This document shows, piece after piece, positions 35,814 through 44,868 of a DNA stretch of 64,000 bases. How positions within the stretch are numbered: position 1 is the stretch's first letter; the number at the start of each line of letters is the position of its first letter. The translations under genes were made by a program, and so were the position numbers. The notes beneath the pieces are model-generated. The model saw nothing but the letters and a program-made list of their open reading frames with translations. It searched no databases and had not been told where the DNA came from. Origin of the DNA: Chitinophagaceae bacterium (lineage in GTDB: Bacteria; Bacteroidota; Bacteroidia; Chitinophagales; Chitinophagaceae); the NCBI GenBank assembly GCA_016719015.1, contig JADKAZ010000001.1:1445483-1509482 (forward strand), in the 5' to 3' direction.

Positions 35814-36883
35814 TGGTAAAACACTACCATATTGCTTTAATCGCTTCTATAGCTCTTGTGGCATGTAGTTCTGGCAACAACAAAAATGATGATTCAGGAG
35901 CAGATACAACATCTGCAGTTCGTACTATTGTAACGCCACCACCTATTCCTGAAGTATTGCCTGACGATGGACAGGTAGGTGTAAAGAAAGGGGCTGTTTT
36001 TATTTTCAAAAACCGGGGCTTCGAATTATTTAGCGGTGGTGGTGGAAATGGCAGGCAATACGCATCTGTTATTAATATGTACAGCCGTTTAAAATTGCCC
36101 GGGATCAAAATTTATAATCTTATCATCCCTAATGGTTTTGAATTTGAAGTAACAGAAAAATATAAAAAACTCATAACACCCGCCAAAGATGCCATCAAAT
36201 CTGTTTTCGCTGCTGAGGATCCGGAGATTATTAAAATAAATCCAATAGATGAAATAAGAAAACATCGCACCGAATACATTTATTTTAATACCGACCATCA
36301 CTGGACCAGCCTTGGCGCCTATTATGCATATCGCAGTTTTTGTGAAGCCGCTGCACTTACCCCTGTTTCTTTAGACACTATTTCTTCGAAAGTAAAACCG
36401 GGGTTCCTGGGTTTGTTTCACCGGCTTACCAGATCTGCTATATTAAAAAACAACCCTGACTCAGTAAGGTATTACCTGTTTCCTGATTCTGTCAATTTCT
36501 ATATTGGTAGTAGTAAGTCTATTGGATATTGGGCAAAGTCTAAAATGTATGCCGAACAGGTAAGTGGCGCCAATAGTTATTCTGTTTTTCTGCAAGGTGA
36601 TTTGCCAATTTGTAAAATGGAAACACAACACAAAAACGGAAGGAAAATTGCTTTGGTAAAAGAATCATACGGCAATGCATTTGCTCCTTTCCTGATTAAT
36701 AATTATGAAAAAGTAATTGTGGTAGATTCCCGTTATTACAGTGGCGATTTTATAGCTATGCTAAAAGCAGAAGGTATCAATGAACTTCTTTTTCTGAATA
36801 ATATTTTTGCCGCACATACACCGTTTCACATCAGTAATATAAAGGGATTGATGAATCCAGGAAGTCCGAAGGCAAAACCATAA
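35813..36883 (+). CDS. DHHW/AlgX-like SGNH lipoprotein, paralogue
   Basis: A 356-residue close paralogue of the preceding gene. It has a lipoprotein signal (HIALIASIALVACSS) and lacks the ENRKLAAFP/LRDKW N-terminal part, starting instead with a low-complexity linker. D161-H-H-W and KESYGNAFAP are conserved, and long stretches of the C-terminal half are near identical to its neighbour. It is a tandem duplicate that has switched from a membrane helix to a lipid anchor. Confidence 0.86.
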   Translation: MVKHYHIALIASIALVACSSGNNKNDDSGADTTSAVRTIVTPPPIPEVLPDDGQVGVKKGAVFIFKNRGFELFSGGGGNGRQYASVINMYSRLKLPGIKIYNLIIPNGFEFEVTEKYKKLITPAKDAIKSVFAAEDPEIIKINPIDEIRKHRTEYIYFNTDHHWTSLGAYYAYRSFCEAAALTPVSLDTISSKVKPGFLGLFHRLTRSAILKNNPDSVRYYLFPDSVNFYIGSSKSIGYWAKSKMYAEQVSGANSYSVFLQGDLPICKMETQHKNGRKIALVKESYGNAFAPFLINNYEKVIVVDSRYYSGDFIAMLKAEGINELLFLNNIFAAHTPFHISNIKGLMNPGSPKAKP

Positions 36884-36901
36884 ATCAACAACAATAAACG
36901 C

Positions 36902-37333
36902 TTACAGTTTCAAATGCTTCTGTACCCAGATCACTTTGGGTTTTAATTCTTTTGTGTATTTATCCCCGGTGGCATAGCCCACACTTTTCAGAAAATGATA
37001 ATAGTCGCTCTTTGGATTTTTCTTCCGCCATTTACCATAGCGTTTGTCCTGCCATTCTTTATAGTATTCTATGCACTCCTCTTCCGAGTCAAACTTCTTG
37101 CACTTGTTTCCTTTAATATAAAATCCAAAAAGATTGTTATAACGAAGACAGCATTTTTTGCAACTTAGGTTACCTGTTTCCTGCATACATTGAGCCATTA
37201 CAAAATCGGGGTGTTTGATGCCGGCCGCTTTGATACGGTCGTACATTGACTGCATCTTAGCCTTATTGATGTTTTGAGAAAATCCCTGTTGAAAAAAATT
37301 TATAAGTAAAAAGACTAGCAATAATTTCTTCAT
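36902..37333 (-). CDS. Small Cys-rich glucosaminidase-domain protein
   Basis: A 143-residue exported protein (signal MKKLLLVFLLINFFQQGFSQ from ATG 37333). The body matches the glucosaminidase/Bax-like fold: HPDFVMAQCMQETGNL supplies the catalytic Glu and NNLFGFYIKG follows. Six cysteines cluster in this region (C-x2-CC and others), suggesting disulfides in the periplasm. It probably cleaves peptidoglycan glycan strands. It is shorter than most family members. Confidence 0.82.
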   Translation of the reverse strand: MKKLLLVFLLINFFQQGFSQNINKAKMQSMYDRIKAAGIKHPDFVMAQCMQETGNLSCKKCCLRYNNLFGFYIKGNKCKKFDSEEECIEYYKEWQDKRYGKWRKKNPKSDYYHFLKSVGYATGDKYTKELKPKVIWVQKHLKL

Positions 37334-37454
37334 GCTTTGGTATTTAGTGAATAATAAACCCAAAATGGTTACGGCCTTGAAGAGATATATAAAGATAGTA
37401 AAACCTCTTCCTTTTATCAGATTCCGTTACTTTGCAAAAAATCAACGATTTTTT

Positions 37455-38165
37455 ATGAGCACAAGAATGATGGTGGAAGGGCAAAATCAGTTGCAGGAAG
37501 CAAGAGAACCGGCATTCCCTCAACAACCTGCGGCCTTAAGAGTTGCGGCAAAAATTATCTCTTATATATTTCATCCTGTTTTCGTTCCGTTATATATTGT
37601 TTTGTTCATGGTGCATATTCATCCCTATCTTTTTACCGGGATGGCTGCAAGAGATAAGACAAGAATAGTAATGATGGGAGCCCTTATGTTTACATTTTTT
37701 CCCATTGTAACAGTCTTGTTATTAAAAGCATTAGACTTTATCAAATCTGTTTATCTCAACTCACAAAAAGACCGCATCATTCCACTGGTAGCCTGCGGAG
37801 TCTGGTATTTCTGGATAACATATATATGGTGGAATAGTAACAAAATGAGTGATTCGCTTTTCATTCCCAAAGAGGCCGTTCAACTGGCCCTTGCTACTTT
37901 CATTGCTTCCTGGCTGGGGTTGATGGCGAATATAAAAATGAAGATCAGCCTCCATGCTATTTCAGCAGGTGTAATGGTTACTTTGTTTATATTAATGGCA
38001 TTGTCGCAGGAACTCAATTTCGGTATCTGGTTATCGGCTGTTCTTTTTATTACAGGTTTGGTTTGTACGGCCCGTTTCATTGTGTCAGACCACACGGTAC
38101 AGGAAGTATATGGAGGTTTGGCAGTAGGTGCAATCTCGATGTTAGTGGCAAATTGGGTGGTTTAA
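37455..38165 (+). CDS. PAP2-like integral membrane protein
   Basis: A 236-residue membrane protein with about six helices from ATG 37455. It resembles PAP2 phosphatases: QKDRIIPL could be a remnant of the first motif, and the last segment ARFIVSDHTVQEVYGG places a conserved His before the final helix. The motifs are degenerate compared with active PAP2 enzymes, so catalytic activity is doubtful. An upstream ATG in the same frame (37332) overlaps the divergent glucosaminidase and is less likely. It ends 20 bases from the convergent caspase gene. Confidence 0.65.
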   Translation: MSTRMMVEGQNQLQEAREPAFPQQPAALRVAAKIISYIFHPVFVPLYIVLFMVHIHPYLFTGMAARDKTRIVMMGALMFTFFPIVTVLLLKALDFIKSVYLNSQKDRIIPLVACGVWYFWITYIWWNSNKMSDSLFIPKEAVQLALATFIASWLGLMANIKMKISLHAISAGVMVTLFILMALSQELNFGIWLSAVLFITGLVCTARFIVSDHTVQEVYGGLAVGAISMLVANWVV

Positions 38166-38184
38166 TTTGAAATAGAATATTTTC

Positions 38185-41100
38185 TCACCATACATTCCAA
38201 TCCACTGCAATCGTTTCATTCCTGCTCGTAGGTTTTTGTAGCCCTTTAGTTAACTGCTCCACTCTTTCACCTACTATTTTTTTCAGCTCACTTATTTTTA
38301 ATGTCGGGTATTTATACATGGCTTCCAGAATAGAATAAGTAAACACTCCATTCTTTAAATCATTTCTCTCTAAGGCGAATTGTGTTCCGGCTGCCGCAGA
38401 GATAATGTTGGCGCCGGTGCTCTTTCCAACATTCACAAACAGGCTTTGCATCAGTTCAAAGCTGTTCTTTAATCCAAGATGGCCTTCTTTTTTATAGGCA
38501 ACGGGTTTTAACCCTTTTATTAATGAATCAGAGCTTGCATCAAGTGTTATCAAATCTTCTTTATCTACTTCGCCACTGTGACAGGCATCAATCAGCATTA
38601 ATTTTTTTCGGGCAGGAATACTATCCAATAAATTCTCTAATTCATCATAAGGCAATCCATTTTCCTCAGGTTTATTAAAATTAACTGAGTAAGTAGAAAG
38701 AAAATAATCGTATTCTTTGCTGAGCATGCCGTGACCTGAATAAGCAACAATCACTTTATCATTCTCTGTTGTCTGAAGCAATTTTTGTCTTAAGGCTTTT
38801 ACATTGCTGGTGGTTACGTTTTCGTTGAATAAAGTGTCTATAATTATAGCCTCTTTATATTTCTCTTTCAGCTTCGTTGCCAGATCCCGGATGTCTTTAG
38901 CACTGTATTGAAGATTATTTTTGTTATCTAAAAATTGATCTATACCGATGCCGATAAACCGAACTGATTCTTTTTGTTTTACTGCCGGTGAATAGTTTAC
39001 AATAAGTGGCATCCTGTAGCTTTCTGTTCCATTTACATCGGTGATGGAAGTTTCTATTCTATTTTCTCCATGTGAAAGGTTGATAGTAATTGTCGTATCA
39101 AAATCATTTTTATTTCTCTTACGGATATTAATTCCTCTTTGTCCAAAAATGGGTGTTTCATTTACCCAAACATTGAAGCGATCTAATTTATAAGTACTGT
39201 CGTTTCCTTTTATAAGAAGTTTTAAAGTACCTGATTTTTGTTCATGCTCAATTACATCTCTATTTGTAAAATCGGCTTCTGGCACACTGTAGCCATCTCT
39301 GAAAGCAGTTGTATCAATACCTAATTTTTTTATCCGTTTCTCCCAGGCTTTATAATATGATTTTACCAAGGCTGTATCTGTATGCCCCGCGACATGCAAT
39401 ATTTTATCCGGACGATTAAATTTTATATCCAGTTGTTCAAAACTGATTACTCTCAGATCTTGGGTAATATAATGAAGGAGCTTGGCGGCATCAGGCGAGC
39501 AGGAATAATACCCCGAAGGAAGATGGGTAAAATAACCACTATCAACAACAAAGAAAGTATAGAGTATATTTCCTGTTTCAGCATCCCAAAGCTTACAGGT
39601 ATTGTCGTCAGAAGCAGTCAATATTTTTTTCCCATCCGGACTGAATTGCGCTGTATTAACGTAGTTCGTATGACCTTCCAGGATCTTTAATAACTCACCA
39701 GTAACAGCATTCCATATCCTGGCCGTACCATCCCAGGAAGCAGTAACAACTTTAAGACCGTCCGGACTAAACCGGATTGCATTGATCCATTTACGGTGTC
39801 CTTTAAAAGTTGTCAGTTTTTTAAAGCCTTCCATACTGAATACAGAAGCAATACTGTCACCATCTAAAACAGCGAGTTTTTTATTGTCAGGACTCAAATG
39901 AACCCCCCAAATAAACGGCTTTTGATCTTTTATATCACCAAGGAACTTTCCGGACCCCGCATCCCATGATTTGAAGACACTATCATCACTCATCGTAATA
40001 ACCATTTTACTATCGTCGCTGAATGTGGCTGATTTCACAATACCTGTGTGTTCCCTGAGATCAGCTTGTGTTAGTGTTGTCCGGACATCCCATAACCGGG
40101 CTGAGCTATCGTTAGAAAGGGTAATAATTTTTTCTCCATCAGGACTAAACTGTGCCACTCTGAAAGGAAAGCTGTGGCCTTTCATATCGGCTGTTATGCT
40201 TCCGGAAGCAGCATCCCAGATTTTAGCACTCTTATCAGAAGATGCAGTTACAATTCTTTTACCATCCGTACTGAATTCAGCATAATTAACTGATTTTTTA
40301 TGGCCTGTTAAATTGGTAATAAGTGAACCCGTCGCAGCATTCCACACTGCAGCTTCGCTTGCATCGCATGATGTGACTATTTTTTTATTGTCCGGACTAA
40401 ATGACGCCGTTAGCATAGTTGCCGGGGCTTCCAGGGTGAATAATTTCTTTCCGCTAACAGCACTCCATATAATTGCTGTTTTATCCCGGGAGGTAGTTAC
40501 GATTTTTTCTCCCGCAAAATCGAAGTGAACAGAAGTGACTATAGCCCGATGACCTTTATATAAAAATAGCTGCTTCCCCGTAGTGGCGTTCCAAACCCTT
40601 GCAGTGCTGTCATAGGAAGCTGTTACAATTTTTTTTCCATCGGCACTCAATTCTGAATATATAACTGGTCCATTATGACCGGCCAGCGTAATGATTAAGT
40701 TTCCAGTGGTGGCATCCCAAATTTTACCTGTACCATCCTTAGAAACAGAAATAATTTTTTTCCCGTCTCGACTAAAATGGGCGTAGTTAACAATATCTGT
40801 ATGACCTGCCAGGTCCATGATAAGCCGACCGCTGGCCGCATCCCAAATTTTTACAGAATGATCGGCAGAGGCTGTAACAATCTTTTCCCCTTGAGCATCG
40901 AAACAGGCGGAGTTCACACTCCCCGTATGACCTTTTAATGTAAAGAGTACATTTCCTGTGGTTACCTCCCAGATGGTTACAATTTTATCATCTCCTGCAG
41001 TTATAGCTTTTTTACCATCCGGGCTAAATTCGGCATGCCAGATATAGAATCCTTTACCATGAAGTTCCGTGAGAAAACAGCCAGTAGCTACATCCCATAT

Positions 41101-41268
41101 TTTGGCTGTTTTATCAATCGAAACGGTGATGATTCTTTTCCCATCTCCGCTGAACCGTGCCAAAGTAAGAGGCTGCAAATGACCCAGAGGAAGGATAAGT
41201 TTTAGTTGTTGCGAAAAAACAGTTATTGGAAATAAAAAACTGACCAGCCAAAACAAGAAGATTTTCAT
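38185..41268 (-). CDS. WD40-caspase family protein no. 2
   Basis: A 1027-residue exported protein, signal peptide MKIFLFWLVSFLFPITVFSQ. About 13-14 highly regular WD40 repeats fill residues ~25-590 (FSPDGKKI ... IWDAATG type), enough for two propellers. A linker at ~600-765 has a beta-sandwich-like part (LDRFNVWVNETPIFGQRG). The caspase (C14) domain is at ~768-1027 with His846 in AYSGHG and Cys896 in IDACHSG. It ends DWNVW. It is the last of three tandem genes, 55 bases after no. 3. Its propellers are the most uniform of the set. A ligand-gated secreted protease is the likely role. Confidence 0.93.
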   Translation of the reverse strand: MKIFLFWLVSFLFPITVFSQQLKLILPLGHLQPLTLARFSGDGKRIITVSIDKTAKIWDVATGCFLTELHGKGFYIWHAEFSPDGKKAITAGDDKIVTIWEVTTGNVLFTLKGHTGSVNSACFDAQGEKIVTASADHSVKIWDAASGRLIMDLAGHTDIVNYAHFSRDGKKIISVSKDGTGKIWDATTGNLIITLAGHNGPVIYSELSADGKKIVTASYDSTARVWNATTGKQLFLYKGHRAIVTSVHFDFAGEKIVTTSRDKTAIIWSAVSGKKLFTLEAPATMLTASFSPDNKKIVTSCDASEAAVWNAATGSLITNLTGHKKSVNYAEFSTDGKRIVTASSDKSAKIWDAASGSITADMKGHSFPFRVAQFSPDGEKIITLSNDSSARLWDVRTTLTQADLREHTGIVKSATFSDDSKMVITMSDDSVFKSWDAGSGKFLGDIKDQKPFIWGVHLSPDNKKLAVLDGDSIASVFSMEGFKKLTTFKGHRKWINAIRFSPDGLKVVTASWDGTARIWNAVTGELLKILEGHTNYVNTAQFSPDGKKILTASDDNTCKLWDAETGNILYTFFVVDSGYFTHLPSGYYSCSPDAAKLLHYITQDLRVISFEQLDIKFNRPDKILHVAGHTDTALVKSYYKAWEKRIKKLGIDTTAFRDGYSVPEADFTNRDVIEHEQKSGTLKLLIKGNDSTYKLDRFNVWVNETPIFGQRGINIRKRNKNDFDTTITINLSHGENRIETSITDVNGTESYRMPLIVNYSPAVKQKESVRFIGIGIDQFLDNKNNLQYSAKDIRDLATKLKEKYKEAIIIDTLFNENVTTSNVKALRQKLLQTTENDKVIVAYSGHGMLSKEYDYFLSTYSVNFNKPEENGLPYDELENLLDSIPARKKLMLIDACHSGEVDKEDLITLDASSDSLIKGLKPVAYKKEGHLGLKNSFELMQSLFVNVGKSTGANIISAAAGTQFALERNDLKNGVFTYSILEAMYKYPTLKISELKKIVGERVEQLTKGLQKPTSRNETIAVDWNVW

Positions 41269-41323
41269 TTGGCAATCTTTACTTAAATGTATCCGATGTT
41301 TAAAAGTAAGTTAAGAAAATTTG

Positions 41324-44300
41324 TTACCAAATCGTCCAATCCACTGCAATGGTCTCATTTCTCGATGTCGGCTTCTGTAATCCCTTTGTCAATTCTTCTA
41401 CCCTGGTGCCTACAATATTTTTGAGTTCACTGATTTTAAGTGTTGGATATTTATTCATCGCTTCCAGAATTGAATAAGTAAAAACTCCGTTCTTCAGATC
41501 ATTTCTCTCCAATGCAAACTGTGTTCCCGCTGCTGCAGAGATAACGGTGGCACCGGTACTCTTACCCACATTCACAAACAAGCTTTGCATCAGTTCAAAA
41601 CTGTTCTTTAATCCAAGATGGCCTTCCTTTTTGTAAGCTACCGGTTTTAATCCTTTTATTAATGAGTCGGAGCTTGCATTTAATGTAACCAGGTCTTCCT
41701 TATCCACTTCACCACTATGGCAGGCATCTATCAGCATCAGTTTTTTTCTGGCGGGAATACTGTCTAATAAATTTTCCAATTCATCATAGGGCAATCCATT
41801 TTCTTCCGGTTTGTCAAAATTGACTGAGTAAGTAGAAAGATAGTAATCGTATTCTTTACTAAGCATGCCATGGCCGGAATAAGCAACAATCACTTTATCA
41901 TTTTCTGTTGTTGTTTGCAGTTTTTGTTTTAATGCTTTTACGTTAGAGACCGTTACATTCTCGTTGAACAAAGTATCAATGATTATATCAGTCTTGTATT
42001 TATTCTTCAGTTTTTTAGATAAATCCCGGATATCCTTAGCACTGTATTGAAGATTGTATTTGTTGTCTGCAAATTGGTCAATACCGATACCTATAAAACG
42101 AACAGATTCTTTTTGCTTAATTACCGGTGTATAGTTTACAGTTAGTGGCATCCGGTAACTTTCCGTTCCGTTTACATTGGTGATGGAGGTTTCAATTCTA
42201 TTTTCCCCTTGCGAAAGTTTGATGGTAATCGTAGTATCAAAATCATTTTTATTTCTTTTGCGGATATTAATTCCTCTTTGTCCAAAAATGGGTGTTTCAT
42301 TTATCCAAACATTAAAGCGGTCCAATTTATAAGTAATGTCGTTCCCTCTAATAAGCAGTTTGAGTGTTCCGGTTTTTTGTTCGTATTCAATAGCATCCCT
42401 GTTGGTAAAATCTGCTTCGGGTACGCTGTAGCCATCCCGGAATGATGTTGTATCAATGCCGAGTTTCTTGATCCTTTTTTCCCAGGCTTTGCGGTAGCTT
42501 TTAATTAATGTCGTATCGGTGTTGCCAATTGCTTCCAGTACTTTATCGGGACGGTTGTATTTCACGTCAAGTTGTTCGAAAGTGATTACTTTAAGGTCTT
42601 TTGTGACATAATGAAGTAGTTTCGATGCGCCAGTTGTTGATTTATAATAGCCCGCCTTAGTTATACATATATAGTCAAGGCTGTCTATGCAAAGCAGGGA
42701 GTACAATTGTTGCCCCGATCTTATATTGTAAACTTTAAGTTCAGCATTATCCTTGAAAAGTACAGTTTCGTTATTAAAACAAACACCACTTATTTGTCCA
42801 CGATCGTAAAAATATTGCTTTAATGCTTTTCCGGTTTCAGCATCCCATAATCTAAATGTTATGTCATCAGCTGTAACAACCGTTTTCCCATCCGGAAAGA
42901 ATTCGCCAAAATAAACAGGGTCACTATGATCTGAGAGATCGCTGATCAGAAGACCCGTTTTATAGTTCCAAAGCCTTACCAAAGGCTGTTTATATGTAAA
43001 CGAAATCAATTTCTTTCCGTCTGCACTGAACGAGGCCCCCATAAACGGAGTATGGTCCCCGTTCAGGATCTTCCTTATAAATTTTCCCGTTGCTGCTTCC
43101 CATATTTTCGCCACATTGCGATACGAACACATGGTTATCATTTCCTTCCCGTCGGGGCTGAATTCAACGAAAATACCTTCTCTGCCATCCGGTTCTTTTA
43201 ATGTATAACTGAGTTTGCCGGTGACATAGTTAAAAACACTTATGGCCGTATCTGAACCAGTCAGTGCCGCCAGATTTCCTTGCGAACTAAAAGTTAGATA
43301 ATCGATCCTGTCGTAACCAAGAGAATGCCGTGAAAGAAGTTCGAAGGTATTCAGGTCCCAAAAAAGTACATCTCTTTTCAAATTATCGAATGTAGCAAGT
43401 ACTTTACCATTGGGACTCAAATAAGCATACCCATAATAACCCGGAAAATAACCGATCTCCTTACCAGTCAAGGCGTCCCAAACGTAGACCTTATTGGAAT
43501 CCAGTGCGGAGGTAATAAATATTTTGCTATCAGTAGAATATGTTGGAGAGCTAAATAACATCGATTCATTAAAGGTGAGAGACCGGAATGTTAGCTGCCC
43601 CGGATCCCATATTTTCTGGTAGTTGGAATTGTCACATATGATCATTTCACCATTTTTGCGTGATAAGGTGGTTCCGTTAACTTTCATCAGGTGACCCGCC
43701 ATCTTAGAAACCATAGATCCATTTAATATGCTAAAGATCGAGATCGAATAGTCACGACCTACAATGGCGATCTTATTGGCCTTGTCGCTCAGCCAAATTC
43801 TTTTATAACCGTTGACCTCAGATAAACTCAATGGGACAGTGCTGATAAAATTGCCTGTATTAATGCCAAAGGTGGAGATGGTTCCGTTTGATTTAATGAG
43901 TAGTTGATCTGATCCTTCTGTAAAAACCACCGCCGATCCCGGTATTTCGTATTTTTTCTCTCCGCTTACCGGATCCCAGCCAATGACACGGTCCCCGTCT
44001 GTAACAACGGTTGTCCCATCTTTGGAAAAAGCAGCTTTATATATTCCTCTCAAACTGGCCGTAACCTTCCCTGTTGCAATCTCAGTTATATCTGCCCCAT
44101 AATATCTAAGACCCCAACGCAGTATAAACTTTCCATCGGGGCTTATCCTGGCATAGTTTAAATCATTACTTGGTTTTTTCTCCAATTTCCTGATCAGTGC
44201 GCCAGTTTCAGCAGACCATATCCCAATGGTTGAATCTCTTGTATTGGCATAGATCATTTTTCCATCGGAACTAAAAGCCGCAAAAAAAGCAGAGCTAGTA

Positions 44301-44773
44301 CTGGCGCCACTATCTCCAATTCTCCACAATAATTTTTTTTTCTGAATATCCCATACTGTCACTTCTCCATCGCCTATTGCTGCTACTACTTGTTTTCCAT
44401 CGGGGCTGAATGCAGCGTTATTAAATCCAAGAATTTCTTCCTTGAATTCTGCTACCAATTCTATTTCTGGCACTTTCCAGATTTTTATCGTTGCATCCCG
44501 GCTTGCAGTAAGGAAATATTTACCATCAAAACTGAAGTCAACTGATGTAATATCTCTACTATGGGAAGTAATATCCGCTAAAAGTATACCGGTACGGATA
44601 TCCCAAAGTTTAGCTGTTCCATCATAAGATGCCGATAAAAGGTATTTTCCGTCTGGAGAAAACGCAAGATCATCGATAGATGAATGATGCATCGACGGAA
44701 GAACTATTCTCGGTTCCTGTGCGTGGGCACCACCCCATACCAAAACTGTCGCAATAAAAAAAAACTTACGCAT
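41324..44773 (-). CDS. WD40-caspase family protein no. 3
   Basis: A 1149-residue exported protein from ATG 44773 (signal MRKFFFIATVLVWGGAHAQ); an ATG at 44884 would overlap the previous gene and hide the signal. WD40-like repeats run to ~715 and are more degenerate than in no. 2. The linker (~715-885) and caspase domain (~885-1149) are nearly the same as in nos. 2 and 4, with His968 in AYSGHG and Cys1018 in IDACHSG, ending DWTIW. It is the middle gene of the tandem. Part of its caspase DNA is identical to no. 4 over 125 bases. Confidence 0.93.
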   Translation of the reverse strand: MRKFFFIATVLVWGGAHAQEPRIVLPSMHHSSIDDLAFSPDGKYLLSASYDGTAKLWDIRTGILLADITSHSRDITSVDFSFDGKYFLTASRDATIKIWKVPEIELVAEFKEEILGFNNAAFSPDGKQVVAAIGDGEVTVWDIQKKKLLWRIGDSGASTSSAFFAAFSSDGKMIYANTRDSTIGIWSAETGALIRKLEKKPSNDLNYARISPDGKFILRWGLRYYGADITEIATGKVTASLRGIYKAAFSKDGTTVVTDGDRVIGWDPVSGEKKYEIPGSAVVFTEGSDQLLIKSNGTISTFGINTGNFISTVPLSLSEVNGYKRIWLSDKANKIAIVGRDYSISIFSILNGSMVSKMAGHLMKVNGTTLSRKNGEMIICDNSNYQKIWDPGQLTFRSLTFNESMLFSSPTYSTDSKIFITSALDSNKVYVWDALTGKEIGYFPGYYGYAYLSPNGKVLATFDNLKRDVLFWDLNTFELLSRHSLGYDRIDYLTFSSQGNLAALTGSDTAISVFNYVTGKLSYTLKEPDGREGIFVEFSPDGKEMITMCSYRNVAKIWEAATGKFIRKILNGDHTPFMGASFSADGKKLISFTYKQPLVRLWNYKTGLLISDLSDHSDPVYFGEFFPDGKTVVTADDITFRLWDAETGKALKQYFYDRGQISGVCFNNETVLFKDNAELKVYNIRSGQQLYSLLCIDSLDYICITKAGYYKSTTGASKLLHYVTKDLKVITFEQLDVKYNRPDKVLEAIGNTDTTLIKSYRKAWEKRIKKLGIDTTSFRDGYSVPEADFTNRDAIEYEQKTGTLKLLIRGNDITYKLDRFNVWINETPIFGQRGINIRKRNKNDFDTTITIKLSQGENRIETSITNVNGTESYRMPLTVNYTPVIKQKESVRFIGIGIDQFADNKYNLQYSAKDIRDLSKKLKNKYKTDIIIDTLFNENVTVSNVKALKQKLQTTTENDKVIVAYSGHGMLSKEYDYYLSTYSVNFDKPEENGLPYDELENLLDSIPARKKLMLIDACHSGEVDKEDLVTLNASSDSLIKGLKPVAYKKEGHLGLKNSFELMQSLFVNVGKSTGATVISAAAGTQFALERNDLKNGVFTYSILEAMNKYPTLKISELKNIVGTRVEELTKGLQKPTSRNETIAVDWTIW

Positions 44774-44868
44774 AAGGAAAGTTAATCTTTCGGGGTCTTT
44801 ACCTGAGCCTTTATGGCCAAACGATTGAAATAACATAGTTACTTCTCTAAGGTAGAACTTAAGAGTGA

